The position numbers and the translations under genes were made by a program. The notes beneath the pieces were generated by a model. The model was not told where the DNA came from. It made no database searches and saw nothing but the letters and a program-made list of their open reading frames with translations. Positions 14,563 to 22,409 of a stretch of 64,000 nucleotides of DNA are shown here, piece after piece. Each line of letters starts with the position of its first letter. Position 1 is the first letter of the stretch. The stretch lies in assembly GCA_031272275.1 (NCBI GenBank), contig JAISUC010000009.1, forward strand, positions 1-64,000, written 5' to 3'. The DNA is from Actinomycetes bacterium (GTDB lineage Bacteria; Actinomycetota; Coriobacteriia; WRKU01; WQUG01).

Positions 14563-16953
14563 ATGGACGGACGCACGATAACGATACCGGTCGGCGGGAT
14601 GACCTGTGCCGCCTGTTCGGCGCGGGTTGAACGTGCGCTGGCCGCGGCTGACGGGGTGCTCTCCGCGTCCGTCAACCTGGCGACCGAAAAAGCCACTGTG
14701 ACCTTTGACCCGGCCGCAACCGACGAGGCGCTGCTGCGCGTCGTCATCGAACACGCCGGCTATCAGGCGCTGGAAACACTCAGCGCAGGCGAGGCGGCCG
14801 CAGCCGACCGCGCGCGCAAGGCCGCCGAAATCCGCACCCTGTGGATCAAGTTCGCCGTCGCTGCCGTATTCGCCCTGCCGCTGTTGTATCTGGCGATGGC
14901 GCCCATGATTCCGGGGCTGCGTCTGCCCTACCCGTCCGCACTGGACCCGATGACGCACCCGATGACCAACGCGCTGGTTCAGCTGGCGTTGGTCATCCCG
15001 ATTTGCGCGGTGGGCTACCGGTTCTATACGGTCGGCTACAAGGCGCTGTTCACCGGCCACCCCAACATGGACAGCCTGATCGCGGTCGGCACCACCGCGG
15101 CGGTGGGCTACAGCCTATACAGCACCTGGCACATCTGGCGCGACGGCGCACAGATGGCGGCGGCAGCTGCCGTAACCGCTGCGACCGCCGTGGCGTCAAC
15201 TGCAGCCGGCGCGATGGCCGACATGGGGTCGATGGCAAACTCGGCGGCAAACGCCACGGCCCAGATGGCTTCGGCCGCCATGGCCGAACACCCGCTGTAC
15301 TTCGAATCCGCCGGCGTGATTATCACGCTGATTCTGCTGGGCAAAGCTCTGGAAGCCCGCAGCAAAGGCCGCACCGGCGAGGCCATCAAAAAACTCATGG
15401 GGCTCGCCCCGCAAACCGCCACCCTGATTGATACGCAAGGGGAGGAGCATGAGGTCTCCATCGCAGACGTCCTGCCGGGTGACTTGGTCCTGGTCCGCCC
15501 CGGTGAAAAGGTGCCGGTCGACGGCGTGGTCCGCACCGGCAAAAGTGCCGTCGACGAATCGATGTTGACCGGTGAAAGTATGCCCGTCGGCAAACAGGCA
15601 GGCGACACGGTCTATGCCGCCAGCCTGAATACCGCCGGGTCACTGCGGGTCGAGGCGCGCGCCGTCGGCGCGGACACGGCACTGGCGGGTATCATCCGCC
15701 TGGTGGAAGAAGCCCAGGGCAGCAAGGCACCCATAGCCGCTTTGGCGGACAAAGTCTCGGGCGTTTTTGTGCCGGTGGTCATAGCGATTGCGGTGCTTGC
15801 AGGTCTGGCGTGGTACCTGGGTACGCGCGATGTGACCTTTGCTTTGACCATATTCATTTCCGTGCTGGTGATCGCCTGTCCCTGTGCGCTGGGTTTGGCG
15901 ACACCCACCGCCATCATGGTGGGAACGGGCAAGGGTGCTGAAAACGGGATACTGATCAAAAGTGGCGAGGCATTGGAAACTGCGCACCTGATCGACACCA
16001 TCGTGTTTGATAAGACGGGCACCATCACGCAGGGAACGCCCACCGTGACCGATGTGGTGCCTGTTGACGACGGCGCCGACGACGATGATTTGCTGCGGCT
16101 GGTCGCCGCGGCGGAACGCGATTCGGAACACCCCTTGGGACAGGCCATTGTGGCGGGCGCCACGACGGCAGGGCTGGATGTCCCGGTGGCGACAGCGTTC
16201 GAATCGCTGACCGGACGCGGCATCCGTGCTGTGGTTCAGGGTCGCGAGGTGCTGGTCGGAAATGCCGGCTTGCTGACCGAGCGCGGACTGGCGCCTGCGG
16301 GTTTGGCGGACGTTGCCGACCGGTTGGCAACGGAAGGCAAGACACCGATGTATGTGGTGGTGGATGCCGCCGTCGCCGGTATCATCGCGGTGGCCGATGT
16401 CATTAAGGACAGCAGCCCGGCCGCGATTGCGCGCTTGCACGATATGGGTATCACGGTCGTGATGATAACCGGCGACAACGAACGGACGGCGGCCGCCATT
16501 GCCGGCCAAGTCGGGATTGACCGCGTGCTGGCGGACGTACTCCCCCCTGATAAGTCCGAAGAGGTGAAAAAGCTGCAGGCGGAAGGACGCAAGGTTGCTA
16601 TGGTGGGCGACGGCATCAACGATGCTCCGGCGCTGGCACAGGCCGATGTCGGAATCGCGATCGGTTCGGGGACCGATGTTGCGATGGAAAGTGCCGACGT
16701 GGTCTTGATGCGGAGCGACCTGCGCGAGGTGCCGACGGCGATTGCGCTGTCACGGCGCACGATTCGGATTATCAAGCAGAACCTGTTTTGGGCTTTCGGC
16801 TACAATGTGCTGGGAATTCCGGTTGCGGCAGGTGTCCTGCGCTTGCTGTTCGGCGGACCGCTGCTCAACCCTATGATTGCGGCTGCGGCCATGAGCCTCA
16901 GCAGCGTGTCGGTGCTGTCAAACGCCCTGCGCCTGAAACGCTTCCGCGCATAG
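14563..16953 (+). CDS. copA: Copper-exporting P1B-type ATPase
   Basis: CopA pumps Cu(I) out of the cytoplasm. The 796-residue protein has one N-terminal HMA domain ([12 protein letters not shown], residues 7-18), eight expected membrane helices, the membrane Cu site [10 protein letters not shown] (first Cys 439), phosphorylation site DKTGT (Asp 483), the SEHPLGQAI nucleotide-binding motif and the [10 protein letters not shown] hinge. The start has an AAAGGAGG site. Between two N-terminal helices is an unusual insert of about 40 residues rich in Ala and Met ([20 protein letters not shown]). A family A repeat (16533-16546) encodes ADVLPPD in the P domain. The gap from the preceding gene holds short AGTAAGCAGTAA repeats. 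It forms a copper cluster with the TauE fusion, DUF2318 and copZ. Confidence 0.96.
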   Translation: MDGRTITIPVGGMTCAACSARVERALAAADGVLSASVNLATEKATVTFDPAATDEALLRVVIEHAGYQALETLSAGEAAAADRARKAAEIRTLWIKFAVAAVFALPLLYLAMAPMIPGLRLPYPSALDPMTHPMTNALVQLALVIPICAVGYRFYTVGYKALFTGHPNMDSLIAVGTTAAVGYSLYSTWHIWRDGAQMAAAAAVTAATAVASTAAGAMADMGSMANSAANATAQMASAAMAEHPLYFESAGVIITLILLGKALEARSKGRTGEAIKKLMGLAPQTATLIDTQGEEHEVSIADVLPGDLVLVRPGEKVPVDGVVRTGKSAVDESMLTGESMPVGKQAGDTVYAASLNTAGSLRVEARAVGADTALAGIIRLVEEAQGSKAPIAALADKVSGVFVPVVIAIAVLAGLAWYLGTRDVTFALTIFISVLVIACPCALGLATPTAIMVGTGKGAENGILIKSGEALETAHLIDTIVFDKTGTITQGTPTVTDVVPVDDGADDDDLLRLVAAAERDSEHPLGQAIVAGATTAGLDVPVATAFESLTGRGIRAVVQGREVLVGNAGLLTERGLAPAGLADVADRLATEGKTPMYVVVDAAVAGIIAVADVIKDSSPAAIARLHDMGITVVMITGDNERTAAAIAGQVGIDRVLADVLPPDKSEEVKKLQAEGRKVAMVGDGINDAPALAQADVGIAIGSGTDVAMESADVVLMRSDLREVPTAIALSRRTIRIIKQNLFWAFGYNVLGIPVAAGVLRLLFGGPLLNPMIAAAAMSLSSVSVLSNALRLKRFRA

Positions 16954-16992
16954 AACGACAGGTATTGCCCGGCGCTGAAAGATGTTGCCAAT

Positions 16993-17014
16993 AAAAAGCT
17001 TCGCAGCTTTTTTT
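16993..17014 (+). terminator. Rho-independent terminator after copA
   Basis: AAAAAGCT (16993-17000), loop TCGC, AGCT and a run of seven T (to 17014), 40 bp past the copA stop. copZ may therefore have its own promoter or be read at lower level. Confidence 0.75.
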
Positions 17015-17053
17015 GGCCCACTTTCAGCTCGGTTGACCTTGACAGCACCCGCC

Positions 17054-17090
17054 CGTCATTGCGAGGCGACGGAGTCGCCGCGGCAATCCA
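17054..17090. repeat. Family C repeat
   Basis: CGTCATTGCGAGGCGACGG followed by AGTCGCCGCGGCAATCCA forms an imperfect inverted repeat. The same ends (CGTCATTGCG and GCAATCCA) recur at 53982-54018, and a diverged copy begins at 32829. Similar CATTGCGAG repeats occur in intergenic DNA of many bacteria. Confidence 0.6.
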
Positions 17091-17143
17091 TAACGGGTTT
17101 GAACTTGATCTTGAACTTGAACTGCACGAAAGGAGCACCAACA

Positions 17144-17356
17144 ATGGCAACGGAAACAATCAAAATCGGCGTCGGCGACATGAGCTGTGCGCACTGTGAA
17201 AGCGCGGTGGCATCCGCAATCCGCCGTCTGCCCGGCATAAAAAAAGCAAAGGCCAGCGCCCGCAAAAACGAAGTCGTCGTCAAATACGACCCGACCGCCG
17301 TCGCGCTCGACCAAATCCGGTCCACCATCACCGAAACGGGCTACACGGTCCTATAA
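17144..17356 (+). CDS. copZ: Copper chaperone, HMA domain protein
   Basis: This 70-residue single HMA domain carries the metal motif DMSCAHC (Cys near 16 and 19) and the family end ITETGYTVL. CopZ proteins carry Cu(I) in the cytoplasm and pass it to CopA. The start ATG 17144 has AAGGAG at 17130-17135. It lies 190 bp after copA, separated by a terminator hairpin and a family C repeat. The region after the first Cys is unusually rich in Lys/Arg (KKAKASARKNE). The HMA fold is clear; the pairing with CopA is inferred from context. Confidence 0.92.
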   Translation: MATETIKIGVGDMSCAHCESAVASAIRRLPGIKKAKASARKNEVVVKYDPTAVALDQIRSTITETGYTVL

Positions 17357-17408
17357 CCACAATCGATTCTCGGATTGATCCATTGTTACCAATTGAATGC
17401 CCGTTTGC

Positions 17409-17437
17409 TTGAAACAGCGGACGGGGGATGGTATATT
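17409..17437 (+). promoter_or_regulatory. Promoter for a small antisense-type RNA
   Basis: TTGAAA (17409-17414), a 17-bp spacer and TATATT (17432-17437) predict a start near 17444. No reading frame with a ribosome binding site follows on this strand before the hairpin at 17496-17520. Confidence 0.65.
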
Positions 17438-17443
17438 TTAGTT

Positions 17444-17530
17444 GAGGTGCGCCTATCGCTTGGCATTGGCGGGGCTACCTCGTTTTAACGATGAAAGCTC
17501 CGCCGATTACCGGCGGAGCTTACTTTTCAG
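17444..17530 (+). ncRNA. Candidate antitoxin RNA convergent with a small toxin gene
   Basis: The predicted transcript folds into two hairpins: GAGGT-GCGCC against GGCG-ACCTC near the 5' end (17444-17479), then AAGCTCCGCCG/CGGCGGAGCTT (17496-17521) followed by ACTTTTC. The second hairpin is shared, on the opposite strand, with the 3' end of the 34-codon toxin gene, so the two RNAs overlap tail to tail. The 5' hairpin carries GCGCCTATCGCTTGGC, similar to GCGCCTATTGCTAGGC at the 5' end of the toxin mRNA. This layout matches type I systems such as txpA/ratA or fst. The 3' end is estimated. Confidence 0.55.
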
Positions 17531-17611
17531 AATCGGCAGAACCAGTCTGATGTATCCAAACAGAAACACTATCTCCTGCGACAAACATGCGATCAAAAAC
17601 AGCAGTTCCAT
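17507..17611 (-). CDS. 34-residue membrane peptide, candidate type I toxin
   Basis: The peptide begins MELLFLIACLSQEIVFLFGY and ends in a basic KSKLRR tail, giving one hydrophobic helix as in holin-like and Fst-type toxins. The start ATG (17611) has a full AGGAGG at the ideal 9-nt spacing (17621-17626). The stop codon TAA lies inside the strong hairpin 17496-17521, which would serve as terminator. A roughly 90-nt 5' leader begins with a stable hairpin (17679-17706), typical of translationally masked toxin mRNAs. A candidate promoter lies at 17709-17738. I do not recognise a named family; the toxin role is inferred from architecture. Confidence 0.6.
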   Translation of the reverse strand: MELLFLIACLSQEIVFLFGYIRLVLPILKSKLRR

Positions 17612-17708
17612 TATGGGCGCCCTCCTTTCTGCTGTTGTCCCGGAACAAACACATCCCGGACAGCGGAGTGGAGGCAGCAAACCCGCCTAGCAATAGGCGC
17701 GGGTTTCT

Positions 17709-17738
17709 ACAATGGGCTATAAAGTACTAGACAGTCAA
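17709..17738 (-). promoter_or_regulatory. Candidate promoter of the small toxin gene
   Basis: On the minus strand TTGACT (17738-17733), an 18-bp spacer and CATTGT (17714-17709) would start an mRNA near 17702, right at the 5' hairpin 17679-17706. Confidence 0.45.
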
Positions 17739-17794
17739 GAGGGAAATCCGTTATTTATCAAATTGGATGCACGTCTGGGGATACCGGCAGCCGC

Positions 17795-17950
17795 CGGGAC
17801 GTACTCCCCCCCTGATTTGTGTGCAACCTGACCGCCGCCAAAGGGTATGATGGTAGCAGGTGCCCGGGTATGCCGCGGTGACGACCGGTGACGACCTGTC
17901 CTGCGAGGCATATGCTATGCCCCGTGGGACTGAAAAGGCTGCCCGGGCAC
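17795..17950 (+). other. Family A repeat and a structured intergenic segment
   Basis: CGGGACGTACTCCCCC (17795-17810) is a family A copy. A TATGAT (17849-17854) is followed by GGTGCCCGGG (about 17859) and, 75 nt later, CCCGGGCAC (about 17942), which would close a long stem around a GC-rich core. The segment ends 60 bp before the MBL-fold gene. It could be a 5' leader structure or a small RNA. It matches no riboswitch class I know. Confidence 0.35.
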
Positions 17951-18011
17951 GCACACTGACGACGCATGACGCCGGTTGACGCCAGAAGACGACGGGGAAG
18001 GGGACGACTGC

Positions 18012-18713
18012 ATGCCGAAACTGCTGTATTTGGGACATGGGTCGCTGCGGCTGACGGCAGACAGCGGCGGGATTGTCTATATCGACCCGTTTGCGGGCGA
18101 CGACGCGGGGTATGCACCCGCGCCCGACTTGGTGCTGATTACCCACGAACACGGCGACCACACCGACCTGTCGCGTCTGACGCCGGGTGACTACCCGGTG
18201 ATTCGCGCGGGCGATGCGTTGTCGGACGGGCAGTACGCCACCTTCACCTTTCGCGGGGGGCGGCTGGCGGGGCTGGTCGTGCGTGCGGTGCCCGCCGGCG
18301 GCAACAGCTATCACAGCACGGCCGAATGCGTGGGCTGGCTGGTGCAGCTGGACGGCGTGACCGTGTATGTTTCGGGCGACACCTCGTGGCTGGATACGAT
18401 GGCGAGCCTGCGTGACGTGGCAGGCGGCCGCATTGATTACGCGCTGTTTTGCGCAGACGGTTACTACAACATGGACCCGTGCGAAGCCGCCCGTTGCGCG
18501 CGCGACGCAGGTGCCGTACACAACATCCTGTACCACATGGTTCCCGATGCGCGCGAACTGTATGACGCGACAATTGTGGGGGAGTGGGATGCCCCGGGCA
18601 AACTGGACCTGCCGGCGGGCACCGAAATCGAGCTCACTGGCGGATGCGACAGCGCCGGCCGCGGGCAGCAGCCGACCGTCGCGGCCGGTGCAGCGGCTGC
18701 CGACAGCGACTGA
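18012..18713 (+). CDS. MBL-fold metal-dependent hydrolase, UlaG-like
   Basis: This is a metallo-beta-lactamase fold protein of about 233 residues. The metal-binding motif THEHGDHTD (near residues 44-52) follows LYLGHGSLRL and IYIDPFAG, with further ligand candidates in VYVSGDTSW and YHMVPDARE, as in the UlaG/YtnP-like branch of Zn-dependent hydrolases. The start ATG 18012 follows GGGGAAGGGG; an upstream in-frame TTG is possible but lies outside the conserved domain. The gene ends 12 bp before the hydrogenase maturation protease gene, suggesting co-transcription. The C-terminus is Ala/Gly-rich. The substrate is unknown. Confidence 0.85.
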   Translation: MPKLLYLGHGSLRLTADSGGIVYIDPFAGDDAGYAPAPDLVLITHEHGDHTDLSRLTPGDYPVIRAGDALSDGQYATFTFRGGRLAGLVVRAVPAGGNSYHSTAECVGWLVQLDGVTVYVSGDTSWLDTMASLRDVAGGRIDYALFCADGYYNMDPCEAARCARDAGAVHNILYHMVPDARELYDATIVGEWDAPGKLDLPAGTEIELTGGCDSAGRGQQPTVAAGAAAADSD

Positions 18714-18725
18714 AGTAGCGCCCGT

Positions 18726-19268
18726 ATGCTCCCCCGAATTCTGATACTGGGTGTGGGTTCGGTCATCACGGCCGACGATGCGGTGGGTCCCGCCGTCATC
18801 GATTTTCTGCAGCGGCATTGCGAATTCCCCGAAAACGTGGCGCTGGAATCCCTGGAGGTCAAGGGCATGGGGATGCTGCCGTGGCTGGAGGCCATCGACC
18901 ACTTGATCGTCGTCGACGCGGTAACCGGGACCGAGCATCCGCCGGGCACCGTGCTGCTGTTTTCGCCTGACGAAATCGCGCCGAACCAGGTCGGGACCGC
19001 ACATGACGTGGGACTGCCCGCGGTGTTACAGGCGGCCGCGCTGACCGGAAACGAGATCGCTTCCACGGTGGTCATAGCCGTGCAGGCCCAGCGGCTGGAA
19101 CAGTTCGTCATGGAGCTGAGTCCGTCGGTGGCGGCAGCCGTGTCGACGGCGGCACAAGCCGTGTTGGACGAACTGGCGCGGCTGGGTGTGACGCCCGTGC
19201 GGATAACGGACGCGCCGATTGACGACGGGGCGGAAGGCACGGGACAGCACAGGATAGGGCACGAGTGA
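18726..19268 (+). CDS. [NiFe]-hydrogenase maturation protease (HyaD/HybD/HycI family)
   Basis: These proteases remove the C-terminal peptide of the hydrogenase large subunit once nickel is inserted. The 180-residue protein shows the family signature ILGVGSVITADDAVGPAVID (Asp nickel-sensing position), then HLIVVDAVTG and HDVGLPAVLQ, with Asp and His in the expected places. The last 30 residues are an extra acidic tail. It probably processes the large subunit at 51572-53275, which carries a C-terminal extension after the DPUxxCxxH motif, although the two genes are 32 kb apart. It sits between the MBL-fold gene and yedF. Confidence 0.92.
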   Translation: MLPRILILGVGSVITADDAVGPAVIDFLQRHCEFPENVALESLEVKGMGMLPWLEAIDHLIVVDAVTGTEHPPGTVLLFSPDEIAPNQVGTAHDVGLPAVLQAAALTGNEIASTVVIAVQAQRLEQFVMELSPSVAAAVSTAAQAVLDELARLGVTPVRITDAPIDDGAEGTGQHRIGHE

Positions 19269-19348
19269 TGCCATGGCAACCGCGCGGGCGACGCCGCGTG
19301 AGCCGGCACCATCACGGATTCCCCCACGACTGAAAGGAGCACTGCAGC

Positions 19349-19687
19349 ATGAAAAAGTACCTGATGATCAACTCGGAAAGCCTGGGCTCGGGCGACTGGG
19401 AACTGGGACGCACACTGATGAAGATGTTCCTGGCAAACATCGTCGAATCAGGCGAAACACCGACCGGCATCGCGTTTCTGAACAGCGGGGTCAAGCTGGC
19501 GTGCACCGGCTCGCCCGTACTGGATGAACTGCGCGCACTGGCGGATCGCGGCTGCAACATCTCCAGCTGCATCACCTGCCTGAAGTTTTACGACCTGCTG
19601 GACTCGGTTGAAATCGGAATCCAGGGCACGATGCCGCTGTACGTGCAGAATCTGTTTGACGCGGATGATTCATTCGTGATCGGCTGA
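19349..19687 (+). CDS. yedF: YedF-like DsrE-fold protein, selenium metabolism type, lacking the TusA domain
   Basis: The 112-residue protein matches the C-terminal DsrE-like half of the selenium-metabolism protein YedF: LMINSESLGSGDWELGRTLMKMFL, FLNSGVKLACTGSPVLDEL and the cysteine pair SSCITC. Typical YedF has an N-terminal TusA/SirA domain of about 75 residues that is missing here. The GAAAGGAG site just before ATG 19349 shows that the short form is the real product. YedF is linked by genome context to selenium use; its reaction is not settled. It follows the hydrogenase protease by 80 bp. Confidence 0.85.
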   Translation: MKKYLMINSESLGSGDWELGRTLMKMFLANIVESGETPTGIAFLNSGVKLACTGSPVLDELRALADRGCNISSCITCLKFYDLLDSVEIGIQGTMPLYVQNLFDADDSFVIG

Positions 19688-19709
19688 CCGATTCACCACC
19701 GGATTATGT

Positions 19710-19775
19710 GGGGGAGTGCGTCCCTGCGATGCGCTTCGTAGCGCAGGGTCGTCTTGGGGATGGACTCCCCCCGAT
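19710..19775. repeat. Paired family A repeat element, diverged
   Basis: GGGGGAGTGCGTCCC (19710-19724) is followed by a small inverted repeat (CCTGCGATGCG/CGTAGCGCAGGG) and a degraded inverted partner GGGGATGGACTCCCCCC (19756-19772). Confidence 0.6.
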
Positions 19776-19874
19776 GTGCGAGAGATATGCGCAATGCTAC
19801 AATGGGCGCTGTGTCAAACGTGAGTTACGCGCGCAACCTGAGTCCAAACCGCGTCCAACCGGAAAGGTAGTACC

Positions 19875-20486
19875 GTGTCAGAATACACTGTCGAGAGCAT
19901 CAAAGCGTCCATGACCGACGTCTATATGGACGGCGAGGCCCCGTGTGAGAAATGCGATACGCCCGTGAATATCAAAGTGGTGTCACTGGGAGCCCTGCCC
20001 ATTAAACCCAAGACAGAAGCGGAAATCACCAGGGCCGCCGAGTATGTCAAGCAATACGACGGTGGTATCGTGCCGCCGCTGCAGGCGGATGGGTGGTACA
20101 TCTATGAGGTGAGAGAGGGCCATCTGTGCAAGGCCTGCATTCGCAAAAACGTCCGAGGTCGCATTTTCTATACCTTGGGCATGTGCATCATCTGTCTGAT
20201 ACTGGGAACGCTGATGGTGTCGCTGGCATACGGTCCCATCCGCATCGTGATGGGAATCATCGCGCTGTTGCTGTTGTTTGCGATTGTCATGATTTTCACC
20301 AAAATGTTCCTGCCGACCTGGCGCGACCTGAAGGGTCTGGATGCCGATGACCCGGCGTCAATCGCCAGCGCCGGCGACAAGTTCTATACCGAGTTCGCCA
20401 ACGACCCGTATAAGAACGACAATAGGCGCGATATACCGTGGTGGTACGTACCTCGGGTTAAAGTCTTCCCTCCCAGCTCGCGCTGA
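19875..20486 (+). CDS. Two-helix membrane protein with two CxxC pairs, unknown function
   Basis: The 203-residue protein starts at GTG 19875 with GGAAAGG upstream. A soluble N-terminal part carries CEKC (near residue 24) and CKAC (near residue 85), probably one zinc site. Two adjacent membrane helices follow (about residues 95-140), then a polar C-terminus with DDPASIASAGDKFYTEFAND. An upstream TACAAT (19798-19803) stands 7 nt before GTG 19811, which opens a 19-codon frame closing 4 nt before this start, so a leaderless leader peptide is conceivable. I do not recognise the family. Confidence 0.7.
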   Translation: MSEYTVESIKASMTDVYMDGEAPCEKCDTPVNIKVVSLGALPIKPKTEAEITRAAEYVKQYDGGIVPPLQADGWYIYEVREGHLCKACIRKNVRGRIFYTLGMCIICLILGTLMVSLAYGPIRIVMGIIALLLLFAIVMIFTKMFLPTWRDLKGLDADDPASIASAGDKFYTEFANDPYKNDNRRDIPWWYVPRVKVFPPSSR

Positions 20487-20552
20487 ACGCCATAGCTCTG
20501 CGTCGTTCTGTCGTTCAGTCGTTCATCAAGGCAGGTTCGCACACGCAGGACT

Positions 20553-21110
20553 TCAAAGAAATCTGGGGTCGGATTCCGTCGGAGCCTTGAAGCCCTCGCG
20601 ACCGTGCAGTAACGGCGACAGGTACTTGTACAGCGCGAACACGATGACGCCGTCCAGCAGGCTTTTCATCAGGTTGAAAGGCAGTGCGGTCACCCAGACC
20701 GCACTGGGCGGCAGCCCGTACGCCGGATACGACCAGAAATAGTTCACGGCACACGCCACCACGGTGCTGACCAGGGATCCCACGACCAGCGCAAGCACAG
20801 CCCCGCGCCGGGTCTTGTTCAGGCGATAGATCAGCCCGCAGGTAAAACCCAGCACCGTCATCGCCAGTCCATTCATCACGACACCGATGAATCCCTCGCT
20901 GGAACCGTTCAGGATTGCCGCCGCGATCGAAATAATCACCCCGGCGATCGGTCCGAACGCAAAGGTCCCGAACAGCACGAATACATTTGCGGGATGCCAA
21001 GTCAGATACGGTGCGGACGGAACCATCGGCACCTTGATGAACCACGAACTGACGACCGCCAGCGCAATCAACAGACCACAGGTCACCACCATACGAATAC
21101 GGCCGTTCAT
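20553..21110 (-). CDS. ribU: ECF transporter S component for riboflavin
   Basis: The 185-residue membrane protein has about six helices and the ECF S-component pattern: LIALAVVSSWFIKVPM, then LTWHPANVFVLFGTFAFGP, NGLAMTVLGF and PFNLMKSLLDGVIVFALYKYLSPLL. S components bind a vitamin and dock with a shared EcfT/EcfA module encoded elsewhere. Riboflavin specificity is inferred from the FMN riboswitch immediately upstream. ATG 21110 is chosen because it follows GGAGGG at the correct distance and lies beyond the riboswitch. Upstream in-frame codons run through the riboswitch and are not coding. Confidence 0.88.
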   Translation of the reverse strand: MNGRIRMVVTCGLLIALAVVSSWFIKVPMVPSAPYLTWHPANVFVLFGTFAFGPIAGVIISIAAAILNGSSEGFIGVVMNGLAMTVLGFTCGLIYRLNKTRRGAVLALVVGSLVSTVVACAVNYFWSYPAYGLPPSAVWVTALPFNLMKSLLDGVIVFALYKYLSPLLHGREGFKAPTESDPRFL

Positions 21111-21123
21111 CAGAAACCCTCCG

Positions 21124-21275
21124 TTTCTTCCATCCGGACTGTAACCGTCGGCTCCGGAATTGCACCGGATCAGTCGCAGCGCATACTGCGAGTCGCGGGC
21201 TTGTGTTCGCTGCACAAAAACGCGAGCACTCACCGCCGGTGGGGATTTCCACCCCGCCCTGAAACGTTAACGGTT
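21124..21275 (-). promoter_or_regulatory. FMN riboswitch (RFN element)
   Basis: Read on the minus strand, the hallmark segments occur in order: TTTCAGGGCGGGGTGGAAAT, CCCCACCGGCGGTGA, AGCCCGCGAC, GATCCGGTGCAATTCCGGAG, CCGACGGTTACAGTCCGGAT and GGAAGAAA. FMN binding would repress ribU, which starts 13 nt downstream, probably by hiding its ribosome binding site, since no terminator lies between them. Confidence 0.96.
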
Positions 21276-21283
21276 CCATCATA

Positions 21284-21319
21284 ACGAGAACGGGGCGCCC
21301 GTACAAGCGCCCCGTTTCT
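21284..21319 (-). terminator. Terminator after cydAB
   Basis: CGAGAACGGGGCGC (21284) pairs with GCGCCCCGTTTCTCG (to 21319) around an 8-nt loop. It lies just after cydB and before the RFN element on the same strand. Two smaller hairpins follow the cydB stop at 21324-21339 and 21351-21370. Confidence 0.7.
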
Positions 21320-21376
21320 CGAATTCGGCAAGGAGAGTTGCCGATATGTCACCTTTCCTGCACCCGCAGGAAAAAC

Positions 21377-22408
21377 TTAGTAATCCAGTTCCTCCGGTTG
21401 AATCCTCCCGTTAAAGGACTTATAGATCAAATAGTGGTAGAACAACACCAGCGGAACACCGATGCAGGCGATAATCGTCATCCAGGTCAGCGCCAGATTG
21501 CTGCCACCGGCACTTGCAATGGTGATGGCAGGACCGGTTGAACCGGCAGCCGCCGGAATCAGGTTCGGATAGATGGTCGTCGCAAACAGACCGACCAAAC
21601 CGACCGACACCAACGAACTGCAGATGAATGACGCCAGGTCGCGTTTGTTGTTGACGAATCCGTGCCCGATAATCAGGGCACCGAACACAACAACGGCGAA
21701 CACGATGCGCAGGATACCGACCAAGCCACCCGCCAACACGGGCTCAATCAGCACGTGCGCATAGGCGGTGACGGCCAGCACCAGCGCGAACACGACCCAC
21801 TTGATGGCGGCACGTACCGCGGCGACGCGCGCATACAGCGCGCTGTCCTTGGGTGCCTTGAGCGCGGCAAAGCAGGAGCCCTGCAGGATGAACTGCGCCA
21901 GACCCAGAATGCCGACCAACAGCGAGAACGGATTCAGCAGGCCGAAAAAGGTCCCCGCATAGTCGCCGTTTGCATCCAGCGGCAGGCCCCGCACGACGTT
22001 TCCGACGGCAACGCCGAACAGCAATGCCGGCAACAGGCTACCGACAAAGAAACACACGTCCCAGAACTTCGCCCATTTCGGGTCCAGGGCGCGAAACTCG
22101 ATGGCGGCGGCGCGTGCGATCAGTCCGAACAGGACCAACATAATCGCCAGATAGAATCCCGAGAAACTCGTGGCATAGGCCGGCGCAAACGCGGCAAACA
22201 GCGCGCCCCCGCCCGTCAACAGCCAGACCTCGTTTCCGTCCCACACAGGACCGATGGCGGTACGCAGCGTGGCTTTTTCGACCTCGGTCTTACCGATGAA
22301 AGGGTACAACACGCCGATACCCAAATCGAATCCGTCCAGCACAAAGTAGCCGGTGACCAACACGCCCAACAGGATGAACCACAGAATCTGCAATGGGGTG
22401 GCTGACAT
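21377..22408 (-). CDS. cydB: Cytochrome bd ubiquinol/menaquinol oxidase subunit II
   Basis: The 343-residue integral membrane protein has eight or nine helices. CydB signatures include ILWFILLGVLVTGYFVLDGFDLG, IGPVWDGNEVWLLTGGGALFAAF and WAKFWDVCFFVGSLLPALLFGVAVGN. It forms the high-affinity terminal oxidase with CydA, which reduces O2 to water and protects anaerobes against oxygen. ATG 22408 lies 1 nt after the cydA stop, and its GGAGGTGAT ribosome binding site is the end of cydA, so translation is coupled. No cydC/cydD genes follow in the window. Confidence 0.97.
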   Translation of the reverse strand: MSATPLQILWFILLGVLVTGYFVLDGFDLGIGVLYPFIGKTEVEKATLRTAIGPVWDGNEVWLLTGGGALFAAFAPAYATSFSGFYLAIMLVLFGLIARAAAIEFRALDPKWAKFWDVCFFVGSLLPALLFGVAVGNVVRGLPLDANGDYAGTFFGLLNPFSLLVGILGLAQFILQGSCFAALKAPKDSALYARVAAVRAAIKWVVFALVLAVTAYAHVLIEPVLAGGLVGILRIVFAVVVFGALIIGHGFVNNKRDLASFICSSLVSVGLVGLFATTIYPNLIPAAAGSTGPAITIASAGGSNLALTWMTIIACIGVPLVLFYHYLIYKSFNGRIQPEELDY

Positions 22409-22409
22409 C

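Noticed and set aside
20515-21306. Long minus-strand frame covering ribU and the riboswitch
   Set aside because: It is in a different frame from the membrane protein and passes through the FMN aptamer; ribU with its own ribosome binding site explains the region.
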